Assembly: GCA_018647765.1 (NCBI GenBank)
Contig: JABGSN010000039.1
Span: 1 to 58,011, forward strand
DNA from: Oceanospirillaceae bacterium
Lineage (GTDB): Bacteria; Pseudomonadota; Gammaproteobacteria; Pseudomonadales; Balneatricaceae
Length of the DNA stretch: 58,011 nucleotides
Direction of reading: 5' to 3'
Positions 7,458-17,415 of the stretch are shown here, piece by piece (position 1 is the stretch's first letter; each line of letters opens with the position of its first letter). The translations under genes were made by a program, and so were the position numbers. The notes below the pieces were generated by a model that ran no database searches, was not told the origin of the DNA, and worked only from the letters and a program-made list of their open reading frames with translations.

Positions 7458-9514
7458 TTTCAGCATTCATGCAGAAAAAATATCTGCAATTTGTTGCCTT
7501 GCTGGTTATTTTTATTCTACTGTACCAAACCATAGGACCCGCAGAAAACAACCTACTTTGGCGCTTACCGCCTTTAATTCAAGCATTCCCGCTATGGATC
7601 AACGATTCGATCAGCTACATGATGTTTGAATGGTGGCCCATTGACGTATATGACCCAGACATTGAGGAATATGAAGAGAGCCCATTAGTGCGTGAATTTA
7701 CACGATTAACATCGGGCTTCATTTTGTTTTTGATCGAATTCATCCGTGAAATAATGCTCGGCGGCGCTAAAACCATCGTCACTTTTGCCGGCTGGGACTG
7801 GGCCACGGCAAACCCTTGGGCAAAAATGCCTGGTTTACCTTGGACCGTAGTCGCTGGTGGCGCCACCATTTTAGGCCATGCACTAGGTGGGCGCGGGCTT
7901 GCTCTATTAGTCGGTTTTTCAATGACCTACATTTCTGTATTTGGCCAGTGGCAACCGGCTATGGAGACCCTGTCGTTTGTATTAGTCGCTGCCCCGGTTT
8001 CGGTTTTTATTGGCCTTATGTTTGGTATCTGGGCGTTTAGAAGTAAAACGGTTGAAACTATACTCAACCCGTTGCTTAATATGGCGCAGATCATCCCTCA
8101 CTTTTCCTACTTGATTCCAGTCATGGTGTTTTTTGGTATTGGTGACCATGCCGGTGCCATTGCTACGGTAATTTTTGCAACACCACCTATGGTACGCCTC
8201 ACCTTACTTGGCCTCAAAAAATTAGGCCCCGAAGTGGCGGAGTCTGGCATGATGAGTGGTTGCAACAATTGGCAACTATTAACCAGGGTATTGGTACCTA
8301 CGGCCCGCCGTGACATATTGATTGGTGTCAACCAAGTCATCATGCAATGCTTGGCCATGGTGGTGTTAGCGTCACTGATAGGCGCCAAAGGTTTAGGCAT
8401 TGACCTTCTAATCGCTCTTAACCGCCTTGATATCGGTGCCGCCACCGAAATAGGCATTTGTATCGTACTCATTGCTATCGTGCTAGACCGCATGTCACTA
8501 GCCTGGGCCAATAAGCAAACGGATTATTTCTCTAACCTATCGTTTTTGGAGAAGAACAAATACTCCCTTCTATTCGCTGTAGTATTTATCGTGGGTATAA
8601 TCCTAGCTTATGTGGGGCAGTTTATCTTCCCTGCTGGATTCAATTATCTGAACATCGTGCCACACAATAAGGGGATTTCTATCGCTCCATTATTGCAAGC
8701 CGGCGTTGACTGGATATGGGACACCTATTTCTTCGCCCTCAAAGGATTTAACGAGTGGCTAATTCTTTCTTTCTTGATGCCCGTTAAAGCCGCCTATTTG
8801 GGCATGCCCGTCATCGCCACCTTTACCTTGATGATGGGTGTCGGCCTGATTGTAGGAGGCATTCGAGTGGCCTTAACCGTGGGTGGATTTTTGCTATTCA
8901 TTGCTCTCACCAAATGGTGGGACCGGGCACTGATTACCGCCTACCTAATGAGCGTATCGGTACTTGTATCAGGCATTATCGGCATTACATTGGGCACATT
9001 GTGTGCGCAAAATGCTAAATCCACACGCTTTATTTTAACCTATTGTGACACCTTTCAGACCTTCCCGTCGTTCATTTACTTAATTCCAGTAATGATGCTG
9101 TTTGGCATAACTGATACCGCCGTAATTATCGCCATTATTGTGTATGCTTCAATCCCTGCGCTTCGCTACACCGTAGAGGGTCTATTGAGTGTGCCCGAGA
9201 CATTACAAGATGCCGGTACAATGGCAGGTGTGAGCCGTGTGCAGCGTTGGTTGTCTATTGAATTGCCAATGTCATTCCCTCACATTGCCTTAGGTCTTAA
9301 CCAAACAGTGGTGTTTGCCCTGTCTATGGTTATTATCGGTGCCATGATCGGTACAGATGATCTGGGTCAGCTGATTCTAGGTTCCCTATCCGACAGAAAT
9401 GGCGTAGGTAACGGTCTCATCCTGGGTATCTGTGTGGCTTGTATTGGCCTTGCTATTGACCAAATATTGCGAACCTGGGCTAACCAGAGAAAGCAGGCTT
9501 TAGGCTTAAACTAA
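7454..9514 (+). CDS. tmoW: ABC importer permease, two ProW-like units in one chain
   Basis: This 686-residue inner-membrane protein contains two full permease units. The first has its EAA-type loop near residue 270 (ESGMMSGCNNWQLLTRVLVPTAR) and the second near residue 590 (DAGTMAGVSRVQRWLSIELP). One chain could therefore form the whole membrane pore. A double-length permease is also what I recall for TmoW of marine TMAO importers. It overlaps the ATPase gene by 4 bases and is followed by a clear terminator. TMAO specificity is inferred from the locus. Confidence 0.75.
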   Translation: MISAFMQKKYLQFVALLVIFILLYQTIGPAENNLLWRLPPLIQAFPLWINDSISYMMFEWWPIDVYDPDIEEYEESPLVREFTRLTSGFILFLIEFIREIMLGGAKTIVTFAGWDWATANPWAKMPGLPWTVVAGGATILGHALGGRGLALLVGFSMTYISVFGQWQPAMETLSFVLVAAPVSVFIGLMFGIWAFRSKTVETILNPLLNMAQIIPHFSYLIPVMVFFGIGDHAGAIATVIFATPPMVRLTLLGLKKLGPEVAESGMMSGCNNWQLLTRVLVPTARRDILIGVNQVIMQCLAMVVLASLIGAKGLGIDLLIALNRLDIGAATEIGICIVLIAIVLDRMSLAWANKQTDYFSNLSFLEKNKYSLLFAVVFIVGIILAYVGQFIFPAGFNYLNIVPHNKGISIAPLLQAGVDWIWDTYFFALKGFNEWLILSFLMPVKAAYLGMPVIATFTLMMGVGLIVGGIRVALTVGGFLLFIALTKWWDRALITAYLMSVSVLVSGIIGITLGTLCAQNAKSTRFILTYCDTFQTFPSFIYLIPVMMLFGITDTAVIIAIIVYASIPALRYTVEGLLSVPETLQDAGTMAGVSRVQRWLSIELPMSFPHIALGLNQTVVFALSMVIIGAMIGTDDLGQLILGSLSDRNGVGNGLILGICVACIGLAIDQILRTWANQRKQALGLN

Positions 9515-9523
9515 TAAATTCAG

Positions 9524-9551
9524 GGCCGGCTAATTAGCCGGCCTTCTTGTA
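9524..9551 (+). terminator. Terminator ending the tmo operon
   Basis: GGCCGGCTAATTAGCCGGCC (9524-9543) is a perfect palindrome followed by TTCTTGT. It lies 10 bases after the permease stop and separates it from torR. Confidence 0.8.
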
Positions 9552-9601
9552 TCTCTGGGCGTACTGCTATACAGTCTGAGAAAATAATAAGAGTAGCCCG
9601 T

Positions 9602-10321
9602 ATGAAGACGCATCACATCCTCATTGTCGAAGATGAAGCCATCACTCGAACTAAGCTTGCCGGCTACTTTGAGTCCGAGGGCTATCAAGTGAGCGCCGTC
9701 GGTTCCGCTAAAGAGATGCGCGAAGTACTAAGCCGTGAAGACATCCGCATGCTTTTATTAGACATCAATCTTCCCGATGAGAGCGGATTGTTGCTGGCCC
9801 GTGAAGTACGTGCCCAAAGCAATATGGGTATTGTCTTAGTGACTGGTAAAACCGATGATATTGACCGCATTGTTGGGCTTGAGATTGGCGCCGATGATTA
9901 TGTCACCAAACCCTTCAACCCTAGGGAATTGTTAGCCCGGGTCACCAACCTACTACGGCGTATTCATACCGTTAACGACGCACCGGTGCAGCACAAATCT
10001 ATTTACCATTTTGACAACCTCGTACTAGACGCGTCTAGGCGCCTTTTGTTGGGCAGAGATGAAGAAGAGATCAAGCTAACCAGGGCAGAGTTTGAGTTAT
10101 TGTTAGTATTTATGACGCATCCTGGCCAAGTACTCAATCGCGACCGGTTATTGTCTCAAGTGACCCATAGGAGCTGGGATCCCAATGATCGTACCATCGA
10201 TGTATTGATCATGCGCTTACGGCGCAAGATTGAACGCGATTATAAACAACCCATACTGTTCGCCACAGTGCACGGCGAAGGCTATTTGTTCAGCGGCCTG
10301 GACGAGCATAAGGGCAGTTAA
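9602..10321 (+). CDS. torR: OmpR-family response regulator TorR
   Basis: The 239-residue protein has a receiver domain (about 1-120; acidic pair in ILIVEDE, phospho-accepting Asp54 in LLLDINLPDE, Lys in VTKPF) and a C-terminal winged helix (about 135-235, IKLTRAEFELL and RTIDVLIMRLRRKI). Many stretches agree with E. coli TorR as I recall it, including ILLDINLPDE-like, GIVLVTG, DRIVGLEIGADDYVTKP and HGEGYLFS. Its last 4 bases overlap the convergent torS gene. It is expected to take phosphate from TorS when TMAO is sensed and to bind decameric tor boxes; one good match lies before tdm. Confidence 0.88.
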   Translation: MKTHHILIVEDEAITRTKLAGYFESEGYQVSAVGSAKEMREVLSREDIRMLLLDINLPDESGLLLAREVRAQSNMGIVLVTGKTDDIDRIVGLEIGADDYVTKPFNPRELLARVTNLLRRIHTVNDAPVQHKSIYHFDNLVLDASRRLLLGRDEEEIKLTRAEFELLLVFMTHPGQVLNRDRLLSQVTHRSWDPNDRTIDVLIMRLRRKIERDYKQPILFATVHGEGYLFSGLDEHKGS

Positions 10322-13248
10322 TTCAAATGCGCTGCACGCCAGTTATTGAGCGCCTTCTGTGAGTTTTTGATCAGACTCGGCAAATCCTCCAAAATCAAAT
10401 CTATACTCGTGGGTTGGCCATGTTTGGCTTGATTCTCAAGCTGATTGACGAGTTGATGTAAGGTCTCCAAACCAAGGCTGCCTGAGGCATTTTTAAAGTT
10501 ATGGGCCAGGTCACTAAGCTTTACCCAGTCTTGCGCCAATCGTGCTACTTCTATGGCCGCTAGATTATCAATACAAGCTTGGTCGAATAGGCTCACCATA
10601 TCTTTCATACAGGCTTGCCCTAAGACACTCAAATCGTCATTTAATAGCTTTTCGTTGACTAAATGAATGGCTGAGATTTTCGGCATGGAAACTAATTTCT
10701 CCTGTGCTTGGCTTACGCCTAGCAATAATTCGTTAAGTCGGTCTGGCTCAATCGGTTTACCCACAAAGCCGTCTAACCCAGCATCTAGATAGGACTCAAC
10801 CTCCTGCGGGAATATGTGCGCAGACATGGCAATAATCGGCACCTGCACGCCCAATCGCTGGTGGACTTGATGTATTCTTAAAGTGGTTTCCACGCCGTCC
10901 ATACCCGGCATACTGATATCCATCAATATCACGTCAAACTTCTGCTCGGCCAACGCCAATGCCTCAAAACCATCCTTAGCTAAGGTCACCACATGCCCTT
11001 CATGTCGTAGGTACCCTTCTACCACAATACGCCCTATTTCGTTATCCTCCACCAACAACACCTGCAACTTCGGCACAGCGAGAGGCGCTGACGGGGCCAC
11101 TTGAGGCACTTGTGGTAAGACTGTGTCTGGCCAATAGGGCAGTTCAAACCACACCTTAGCACCCTGTTTGGGGGCAGCATCTAATCGATGGCTAATGCCT
11201 ATTTCGCCACCCATGGTGTCCACTAGCCTTCTGCAAATAGACAAACCTAAACCGGTACCCCCAAAGCGCCTAGACGTGGATGCATCATACTGAGTAAACG
11301 GCTGAAACAACGTTTCATGCATGTGCTGTGGAATGCCTAACCCGGTGTCAACTACTTCAAACCGCAAATACTCTTGTGCATGCCTAGTCACCAAACTGAT
11401 GTGCAACTGAATGTAACCGACACTGGTAAACTTCATGGCATTGCCTAATAAGTTGAACAACACCTGTTGTATCTTGCCTTGGTCACCTAACAAGCTCATC
11501 TGTTTCAGCTTAGGATCTAAATGAATATCCAACTGCAAACCCTTTTCTGTAGCAGCACCCGACATGAGCACAACCATGTTGCTCACCACATCTTCAATGG
11601 GGAAGGCATGGTGTTCAACCTGCATTTCACCCGCCTCAATTTTCGCATAGTCCAATATGCCATTAAGTATACCCAGTAGGGCTTCGGCAGCGGCTTGGCT
11701 CAAATTAATGTACTTGGTTTGCTGATCGTTAAGGTGGGTTTTTTGCAGTAATTTAAGGGTACCTAGTACACCACTCAATGGGGTGCGAACCTCATGGCTC
11801 ATGGTGGCCAAGAATGCCGTTTTTGCAATGTTGGCTCGCTCTGCCTCGGTACGTGCCAACGCATGCTTTTCCGCCGTGGCTTGCAGCTCTATATTCACAT
11901 CCTGCAGCTCACTGGTACGCAATTGTATTTCTTGCTCAAGTTCCGATTGGTAATTACGCAAGCGCCTTTCCACGGCTTCTTGCTGCTGCTCCAGCTCTTG
12001 TCGAGCGCGGGCATTTTCTTTAAATACCTGCACGGTTTTGGCCAACCTGCCTAACTCATCGTCGCCGCGAATGCGCAGTGTGTAATCCAAGTTGCCTTGC
12101 GCCACCGCCAAAAAGGCAAAGTTGAGCTGCGTTAAACGTCCAAACAGATTACGCTTTACATAAAACCAAAGCACGCCAATAGCAATGGTCGCTAATACCA
12201 AACAGGCAAGCAATAATAAGTTTCGCCCATTCGCTACTGCGGTACGCGCTTCATCCGTCGCGGTCTGCACCGTTGCACCGGCTGCGCTACTGGCAATATC
12301 GGCCTGTTGTTTAAAATCTAGGGTAAGCTGGGTACTGGCCTCGTTGAGCAACACCAATTGGCTATGCACATGAATGCTTCTGCGTTGCAGGCCAAATAAG
12401 TTATCGATCGTGCTAGAGGTCACGGTATTCTTAACTATCGACAACCAATCAAGGGCTTGCTGACGCCTACCGGGATCGTTAACCTCTTTAATACGGCGCG
12501 CCAAAATCACCATATTATCCTCCACGTCAATTTCAAGTTGGTAGATGCCCTTGAGGCTCGTTTGTTCAGGCAATTGATCGAGCAGCACAATCAAACTGGC
12601 CGCACGTTGGCGCAACTCATACATGCGATCCATATGATCTAAATCCACTTCGATTAAGCGATCAAAGGCGTCGTAAAGGGCACCTTCATCGGCATTAGTA
12701 TCGGCCAAATCGTATAAACTAGAGGCCACTGCAGAAGTCATGGTATTAGCGTTAGCCACTAAAGAGGTACTGATATTATGGATCATACCCATGGCGTGCT
12801 GGGCTTTTTTATGTTGTATAGCGGCGTTTTGCATATACGCTAAACGGCGCTTCACCAAAGACATTTGCTGCACTAAGTTAGTATTGATTCTCTCGCTCGT
12901 AGTTTTCAACACCAGACTTTCAAAGGGGTAATTAGCAACCCCGCCGTACCAACTCGCCAAGTCGTTGAGCTGTTGTAATTGGAAGCCTATGGTATTGGTG
13001 ATTTTAATGCGTTCAGGCTCGCTCGCCACACCAAGCAGGGCGGGGGCGGCAGTAGCTAAACTGGCATTGATTTCGGTCAGCCGGTGGGCGGAAATAATGG
13101 CAGGTATCGCATTATCGATGACCGAGTTTTGTTTACTCGCCACACGCTCATAACCGAGCCAACCGATGGCAGCGGCAATCACTAATAAACTAATGGTTAA
13201 AATCATCGCGAGTAGTAATTTACTACCGATTCCTAGGTTGACAGCCAT
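10318..13248 (-). CDS. torS: Hybrid sensor histidine kinase TorS
   Basis: The 976-residue inner-membrane sensor has an N-terminal membrane helix (about 10-32), a helical periplasmic sensor region (about 35-340), a second membrane helix (about 343-364), HAMP (about 365-420), a coiled coil, HisKA with His485 in ATMSHEVRTPL, and HATPase_c (VDTGLGIP, FGGTGLGLSICRRL). A receiver follows near 735-850 (VILMDISMPGMDG) and then an HPt domain near 880-970 (AHNFKNASGSLG). This is the TorS phosphorelay order. In E. coli the sensor pairs with TorT to detect TMAO. It is convergent with torR (4-base overlap) and divergent from torT, as expected for a TorTRS set. Confidence 0.87.
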   Translation of the reverse strand: MAVNLGIGSKLLLAMILTISLLVIAAAIGWLGYERVASKQNSVIDNAIPAIISAHRLTEINASLATAAPALLGVASEPERIKITNTIGFQLQQLNDLASWYGGVANYPFESLVLKTTSERINTNLVQQMSLVKRRLAYMQNAAIQHKKAQHAMGMIHNISTSLVANANTMTSAVASSLYDLADTNADEGALYDAFDRLIEVDLDHMDRMYELRQRAASLIVLLDQLPEQTSLKGIYQLEIDVEDNMVILARRIKEVNDPGRRQQALDWLSIVKNTVTSSTIDNLFGLQRRSIHVHSQLVLLNEASTQLTLDFKQQADIASSAAGATVQTATDEARTAVANGRNLLLLACLVLATIAIGVLWFYVKRNLFGRLTQLNFAFLAVAQGNLDYTLRIRGDDELGRLAKTVQVFKENARARQELEQQQEAVERRLRNYQSELEQEIQLRTSELQDVNIELQATAEKHALARTEAERANIAKTAFLATMSHEVRTPLSGVLGTLKLLQKTHLNDQQTKYINLSQAAAEALLGILNGILDYAKIEAGEMQVEHHAFPIEDVVSNMVVLMSGAATEKGLQLDIHLDPKLKQMSLLGDQGKIQQVLFNLLGNAMKFTSVGYIQLHISLVTRHAQEYLRFEVVDTGLGIPQHMHETLFQPFTQYDASTSRRFGGTGLGLSICRRLVDTMGGEIGISHRLDAAPKQGAKVWFELPYWPDTVLPQVPQVAPSAPLAVPKLQVLLVEDNEIGRIVVEGYLRHEGHVVTLAKDGFEALALAEQKFDVILMDISMPGMDGVETTLRIHQVHQRLGVQVPIIAMSAHIFPQEVESYLDAGLDGFVGKPIEPDRLNELLLGVSQAQEKLVSMPKISAIHLVNEKLLNDDLSVLGQACMKDMVSLFDQACIDNLAAIEVARLAQDWVKLSDLAHNFKNASGSLGLETLHQLVNQLENQAKHGQPTSIDLILEDLPSLIKNSQKALNNWRAAHLN

Positions 13249-13350
13249 AGGGCCTCAAAAGGTAAACTAACATAGCGTTAAAGTACCATAAAAAGCACAC
13301 CTATAAACGTTCAATATGACTCAACTGAGAGTAGAGAATAAGCCGTTAAG

Positions 13351-14442
13351 ATGATGAAACTGCCGCATTTAATAATCCTTTTTCAGTGCGCCTGCTTGAG
13401 CCTACTGAGCAGCGCTAGCCACGCCACAACTGAGCCGTGGAACTTAGTCAGTTGGCAGCCCGCTTTTGACTACACCGGCCAAGCGCAAGCGTTGCAGTAC
13501 CACCCCCTTGAGACCGCCAGCCAGCCATGGCAACTCTGTGTGACTTACCCCCACCTAAAAGACCCCTACTGGCTGAGCGTCAACTACGGCATGGTAGCCG
13601 AAGCGAAACGCCTAGGCATCGGCATGACGGTATTGGAAGCGGGGGGTTACCCCCAGTTAACCACCCAAATTGAGCAACTCCAACATTGTACCCAGCGTAA
13701 CAGTGACGCCATTATCGTCGGCACTGTGTCCTTTAACGGCTTGTCACCGAGCATCCGTAAAATAGCCCAGACCACTCCCGTCATTGCCGCCGTTAATGAC
13801 ATTGAAGACATTGGCATTAGCGCTAAAGCGGGTGTCTCTTGGTACAGCATGGGCTTAAAAGTTGGACAATACCTTACTCAACGGCACCAAAACAGCACCA
13901 ACAAAGTGCGCATTGCGTGGTTTCCTGGGCCTAAAGAATCGGGTTGGGTTAGCTTTATAGACGATGGTTTCAGGACCGCCATTGCCAATACCAACATTGA
14001 TATAGTGGCGGTTAAATGGGGCGATACGGGTAAAGAAATCCAGCGTAACTTAGTACAAGAGGTGTTAGAACAAAGCACTGGTATTGATTACATCGTGGGT
14101 ACTGCTCTCACCGCAGATGCAGCCGTAAGCGAGTTATTAAACCGCGGCTTAAGGGGTGACATTGAAATTATTTCAACTTACTTCACCCACAACGTGTTTC
14201 GCGGTATCAAGCGGGGGCATATTCTAGCCGCCCCAACAGATGCACCTGTGTTGCAAGGTAAGATAGCCATTGACCAGGCCGTGCGGATACTTGAAGGCAA
14301 GCTGACGCACGCCCATTTGAGCCCTAGCATTGTCATGATAGGCCAACACAATGTTGGTAATTACGACATTTCAAACTCGCTTGCACCGGCCTCTTTTTGG
14401 CCCACTTTTGAAGTTAAAAGCACGCTCACACCTACAGACTAA
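13351..14442 (+). CDS. torT: TMAO-binding periplasmic protein TorT
   Basis: This 363-residue periplasmic-binding-protein fold (LacI/ribose type) has a signal peptide cut near SHA (about residue 25). Stretches such as LCVTYPHLKDPYWLSVNYGM, LEAGGYPQL, WYSMGLKVGQYL, EIQRNLVQEVLE and VFRGIKRGHILAA agree closely with E. coli TorT as I recall it. TorT binds TMAO and switches on TorS. It starts 102 bases from torS in the opposite direction. Its stop codon overlaps the glpD start by one base (TAATG), an unusual downstream partner. Confidence 0.88.
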   Translation: MMKLPHLIILFQCACLSLLSSASHATTEPWNLVSWQPAFDYTGQAQALQYHPLETASQPWQLCVTYPHLKDPYWLSVNYGMVAEAKRLGIGMTVLEAGGYPQLTTQIEQLQHCTQRNSDAIIVGTVSFNGLSPSIRKIAQTTPVIAAVNDIEDIGISAKAGVSWYSMGLKVGQYLTQRHQNSTNKVRIAWFPGPKESGWVSFIDDGFRTAIANTNIDIVAVKWGDTGKEIQRNLVQEVLEQSTGIDYIVGTALTADAAVSELLNRGLRGDIEIISTYFTHNVFRGIKRGHILAAPTDAPVLQGKIAIDQAVRILEGKLTHAHLSPSIVMIGQHNVGNYDISNSLAPASFWPTFEVKSTLTPTD

Positions 14443-15962
14443 TGCACCCTATGCACCCCAACCAAACATATGACTTATTTATCATCGGCGGAGGCGTTAA
14501 TGGTTGCGGCATTGCCCGTGACGCCGCCGGCCGAGGCCTCAGCGTCGCTTTGGCAGAAAAAGACGACCTCGCTAGCGGCACTTCATCGGCATCCACCAAG
14601 CTGTTTCACGGTGGCCTACGATATTTGGAATTTTATGAGTTTGGCCTAGTACGCCAAGCGCTCAAAGAACGTGAAGTGTTATTACAAAACATGCCTCACA
14701 TTAGCTGGCCCATGCGTTTTGTATTGCCCCATGTCAAAGGTATTCGGCCAGCTTGGCTGGTTCGCCTTGGATTATTTATTTATGACCATTTGGGTGGCCG
14801 CAAGTTATTGCCAGCCACCAAAACCTTAGATTTAACCCGTCACTATGCCGGAGCGGCGTTAAGGTCTAACTTCAAAAAAGCCTTTGAATATTCCGACTGC
14901 TGGGTGCAAGATGCCCGTCTTGTTGCGCTTAATGCCCAAGATGCGGCGCAGCGCGGAGCCGCTATTATGACCCGCTGCAAAGTTACCGCCGCTGTATGTA
15001 TCACCGACGATGCTGGGCAAAATGTATGGCAAATAGAACTACAAGACTCTCCTTCACTAAGCCTGCGAACTGTCTATGCCAAGACTTTGGTCAATGCCTC
15101 TGGGCCTTGGATAAACCAAGTGATAAACCAGCAGTTAGCCACGCAATCTGAACACAAAATTCGACTGGTTCGTGGTAGTCACATTGTAGTTAATAAACGA
15201 TTTGAGCATGACAGTGCCTATTTTTTCCAGTCGGCAGACCAGCGTATCGCCTTTGCCATACCTTACGAACAGCACTACACCTTGATCGGCACTACCGATA
15301 AAGATCACCCTCAAACTGCGGATGATGTAATGTGCAGCCAAGCCGAAGTGGACTACCTGTTAGCCCTAGCCAATGAGTATTTTAAAAACCCCGTTACGCA
15401 GGCAGATATGGTTTGGACTTATGCCGGTGTGAGACCGTTATTTGACAACGGCGCCAGCAAAGCCAGTGAAGCAACACGCGATTATGTGGTGTCATTGCAG
15501 CAACAATTAGGGGCACCATTAGTGAATATTTTTGGTGGAAAAATAACCACCTACCGAAAACTAGCCGAAGCCACATTGGCCAAGTTAGAGACTCAATTTC
15601 CGCACATGGGCCCACCTTGGACCCAACGAGCGCCGTTGCCCGGTGGTGATTTTTTACTGCAAGATAAAGCCCAGCTAGCACAAGAGTTACAACAACAATA
15701 CCCATTCTTAAGCCCCACCTGGGCCCAACGATTGATCAATACCTATGGCACCAATGCTTGCAACATACTGGGGACTGCTGGTTGTAGCGCCGATTTAGGC
15801 CTCGACTTTGGCCACACCTTAAGCCAAGCAGAAGTGCAATGGCTACAACAACATGAGTTTGCTAAAACGGTGGATGACATTGTTTGGCGGCGTACCAAAT
15901 TGGGCCTAGCATTGAGCCAAACCCAAGTTGATGTGTTAAGCCAGTGGCTAGACGCACACTGA
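14442..15962 (+). CDS. glpD: Aerobic-type glycerol-3-phosphate dehydrogenase
   Basis: GlpD oxidises glycerol 3-phosphate to dihydroxyacetone phosphate and passes electrons to quinone at the inner membrane. The 506-residue protein has the FAD-binding start YDLFIIGGGVNGCGIARDAAGRG, the conserved SGTSSASTKLFHGGLRYLE segment, and a C-terminal DAO_C domain. Its ATG shares a base with the torT stop; a second ATG 9 bases later is also possible. It converges on the ArnT-like gene with one base between the stops. No other glp gene is in the window. Confidence 0.92.
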   Translation: MHPMHPNQTYDLFIIGGGVNGCGIARDAAGRGLSVALAEKDDLASGTSSASTKLFHGGLRYLEFYEFGLVRQALKEREVLLQNMPHISWPMRFVLPHVKGIRPAWLVRLGLFIYDHLGGRKLLPATKTLDLTRHYAGAALRSNFKKAFEYSDCWVQDARLVALNAQDAAQRGAAIMTRCKVTAAVCITDDAGQNVWQIELQDSPSLSLRTVYAKTLVNASGPWINQVINQQLATQSEHKIRLVRGSHIVVNKRFEHDSAYFFQSADQRIAFAIPYEQHYTLIGTTDKDHPQTADDVMCSQAEVDYLLALANEYFKNPVTQADMVWTYAGVRPLFDNGASKASEATRDYVVSLQQQLGAPLVNIFGGKITTYRKLAEATLAKLETQFPHMGPPWTQRAPLPGGDFLLQDKAQLAQELQQQYPFLSPTWAQRLINTYGTNACNILGTAGCSADLGLDFGHTLSQAEVQWLQQHEFAKTVDDIVWRRTKLGLALSQTQVDVLSQWLDAH

Positions 15963-15963
15963 G

Positions 15964-17415
15964 CTATGGCTGTAAGTAGGCCAGCTTAAAGCGCATATTC
16001 TGAATGCGTGGTTCTAATCGCGCACCAAAGTGCGCAGACGTTGTTTCCCAACGACTTAAAGGCACGGCAACAAACACGCCTTGTTGTTGTTTAGCCAGCC
16101 GATCTAGCTGATCTAACTGCACCGGCTTGGCTAGGTCATGACTATAAAAGCGGGCCGAAAACTCCAGTTCAGCGGTCAAATAATACCAACGGGAGAAGTT
16201 AGACGCCTCGGTCACTTGAGGCTGCTTGGCGACGTACTGGGCCAGACTCTTTTCCGTTTTCATTAGATCATTGTTATTTGCCACCAACAAAGTCATTACT
16301 AAAGCCAATACCGGCACCGTCCACATGAACAGGTTTAACCCAAGCTGGCGCCAGCGGCTGCCATTATTTAGAATCACTAAAGCCCAACCCATCAACAAGG
16401 CAAAGGCGGGCATTGAGGGCAACACATAAGTCCAAATAACGTTACCCGCAGGCGTAAAGAATACAGGGGTAACTAAGGCCCAAAACAAGAGGTACAGTGC
16501 TGCTGGTTTAATGCCAGCTTGCCAGAGGGTTTTACGCCACGAGGCTTTGAGTAAATGCCCCAGCACCAGCAATAAGGCTAATGGCCCCCACGGTGCAGTG
16601 CCGCCTAACCAATGGAGCCAAATCATACCTTTGGGTTCTTTATGAGCATGGCCGTATAAATCGCCCATCCAACCTGGGTCGACAAAACGCATAAAGTGCT
16701 CGCCCACAATAAAGTAGTTTAAGAACCCCGGAGTTTTAAGCTCTGCCAACACGTACCAAGGCAAGGCAATGGCCAACATTAACAAGGTACCACGTATCCA
16801 CGGCATGGTTTTTAGGTAATACATGAGCTTACCTTGTATGAGCACCCATACGCCGATGGGGGCACCCGCAATCACAATAGCTAAAGGTCCTTTCGCTAAC
16901 AGGCCAATGGCTAGGCCAATAAAAAAGCCATAACGCCAGTACCAAACATCTTCTTTAGGTGCCAAGTAGAAGGCCACCATGGCCCAAGTGGTGCCTAGGG
17001 CCAAGTAGGGATCGGTCATTACTGTGCCGGCAGCCACAAAGGTCAACAACATGCCTGCATAAACCACCACAGCGGCAGCGGCTACGTCTTGACTGGCTAC
17101 AGAAATAGCCAAACGCCATACCATCCAAGCCGTGGCAATAAACGCTAACAGCGCCGGCAAACGCCCGGCAAATTCATTAACGCCAAAGAGTTTAAAGGCT
17201 AAGGCTTGAGCCCAAAAAGACAGAGGCGGTTTGCCCCAAAAAGGCACACCAGGTTCAAACCATGGTGTAATCCAATCATTGCTGGTCATCATTAAGCGCG
17301 CTATTTCGGCGTAACGCGGCTCTGTAGTATCAGCAAACGGCACCAACACCATGGCCAGTATTCGCACCAATAACAGTGCGCCTAACAGCCAAATAAGATT
17401 AATTCGAGATAACAT
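15964..17415 (-). CDS. ArnT-like lipid-linked-sugar glycosyltransferase (PMT family)
   Basis: The 483-residue integral membrane protein has about 10-12 hydrophobic helices and the PMT/ArnT start, with the first-loop acidic motif DTTEPRYAEIARLM and GKPPLSFWAQA. Such enzymes move a sugar from a polyprenyl carrier to lipid A, O-antigen or protein on the periplasmic side. The start was set at MLSRINL, preceded by AAGGA, which overlaps the GT2 gene by 17 bases. It is the last gene of a GtrA-GtrB-GT operon, so the sugar is probably supplied as a polyprenyl-phosphate sugar by the upstream GT2. Target and sugar are unknown. Confidence 0.82.
   Translation of the reverse strand: MLSRINLIWLLGALLLVRILAMVLVPFADTTEPRYAEIARLMMTSNDWITPWFEPGVPFWGKPPLSFWAQALAFKLFGVNEFAGRLPALLAFIATAWMVWRLAISVASQDVAAAAVVVYAGMLLTFVAAGTVMTDPYLALGTTWAMVAFYLAPKEDVWYWRYGFFIGLAIGLLAKGPLAIVIAGAPIGVWVLIQGKLMYYLKTMPWIRGTLLMLAIALPWYVLAELKTPGFLNYFIVGEHFMRFVDPGWMGDLYGHAHKEPKGMIWLHWLGGTAPWGPLALLLVLGHLLKASWRKTLWQAGIKPAALYLLFWALVTPVFFTPAGNVIWTYVLPSMPAFALLMGWALVILNNGSRWRQLGLNLFMWTVPVLALVMTLLVANNNDLMKTEKSLAQYVAKQPQVTEASNFSRWYYLTAELEFSARFYSHDLAKPVQLDQLDRLAKQQQGVFVAVPLSRWETTSAHFGARLEPRIQNMRFKLAYLQP

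Noticed and set aside
13306-13317. ACGTTCAATAT upstream of torT as a tor box
   Set aside because: Only the GTTCA core matches without a gap; too weak.
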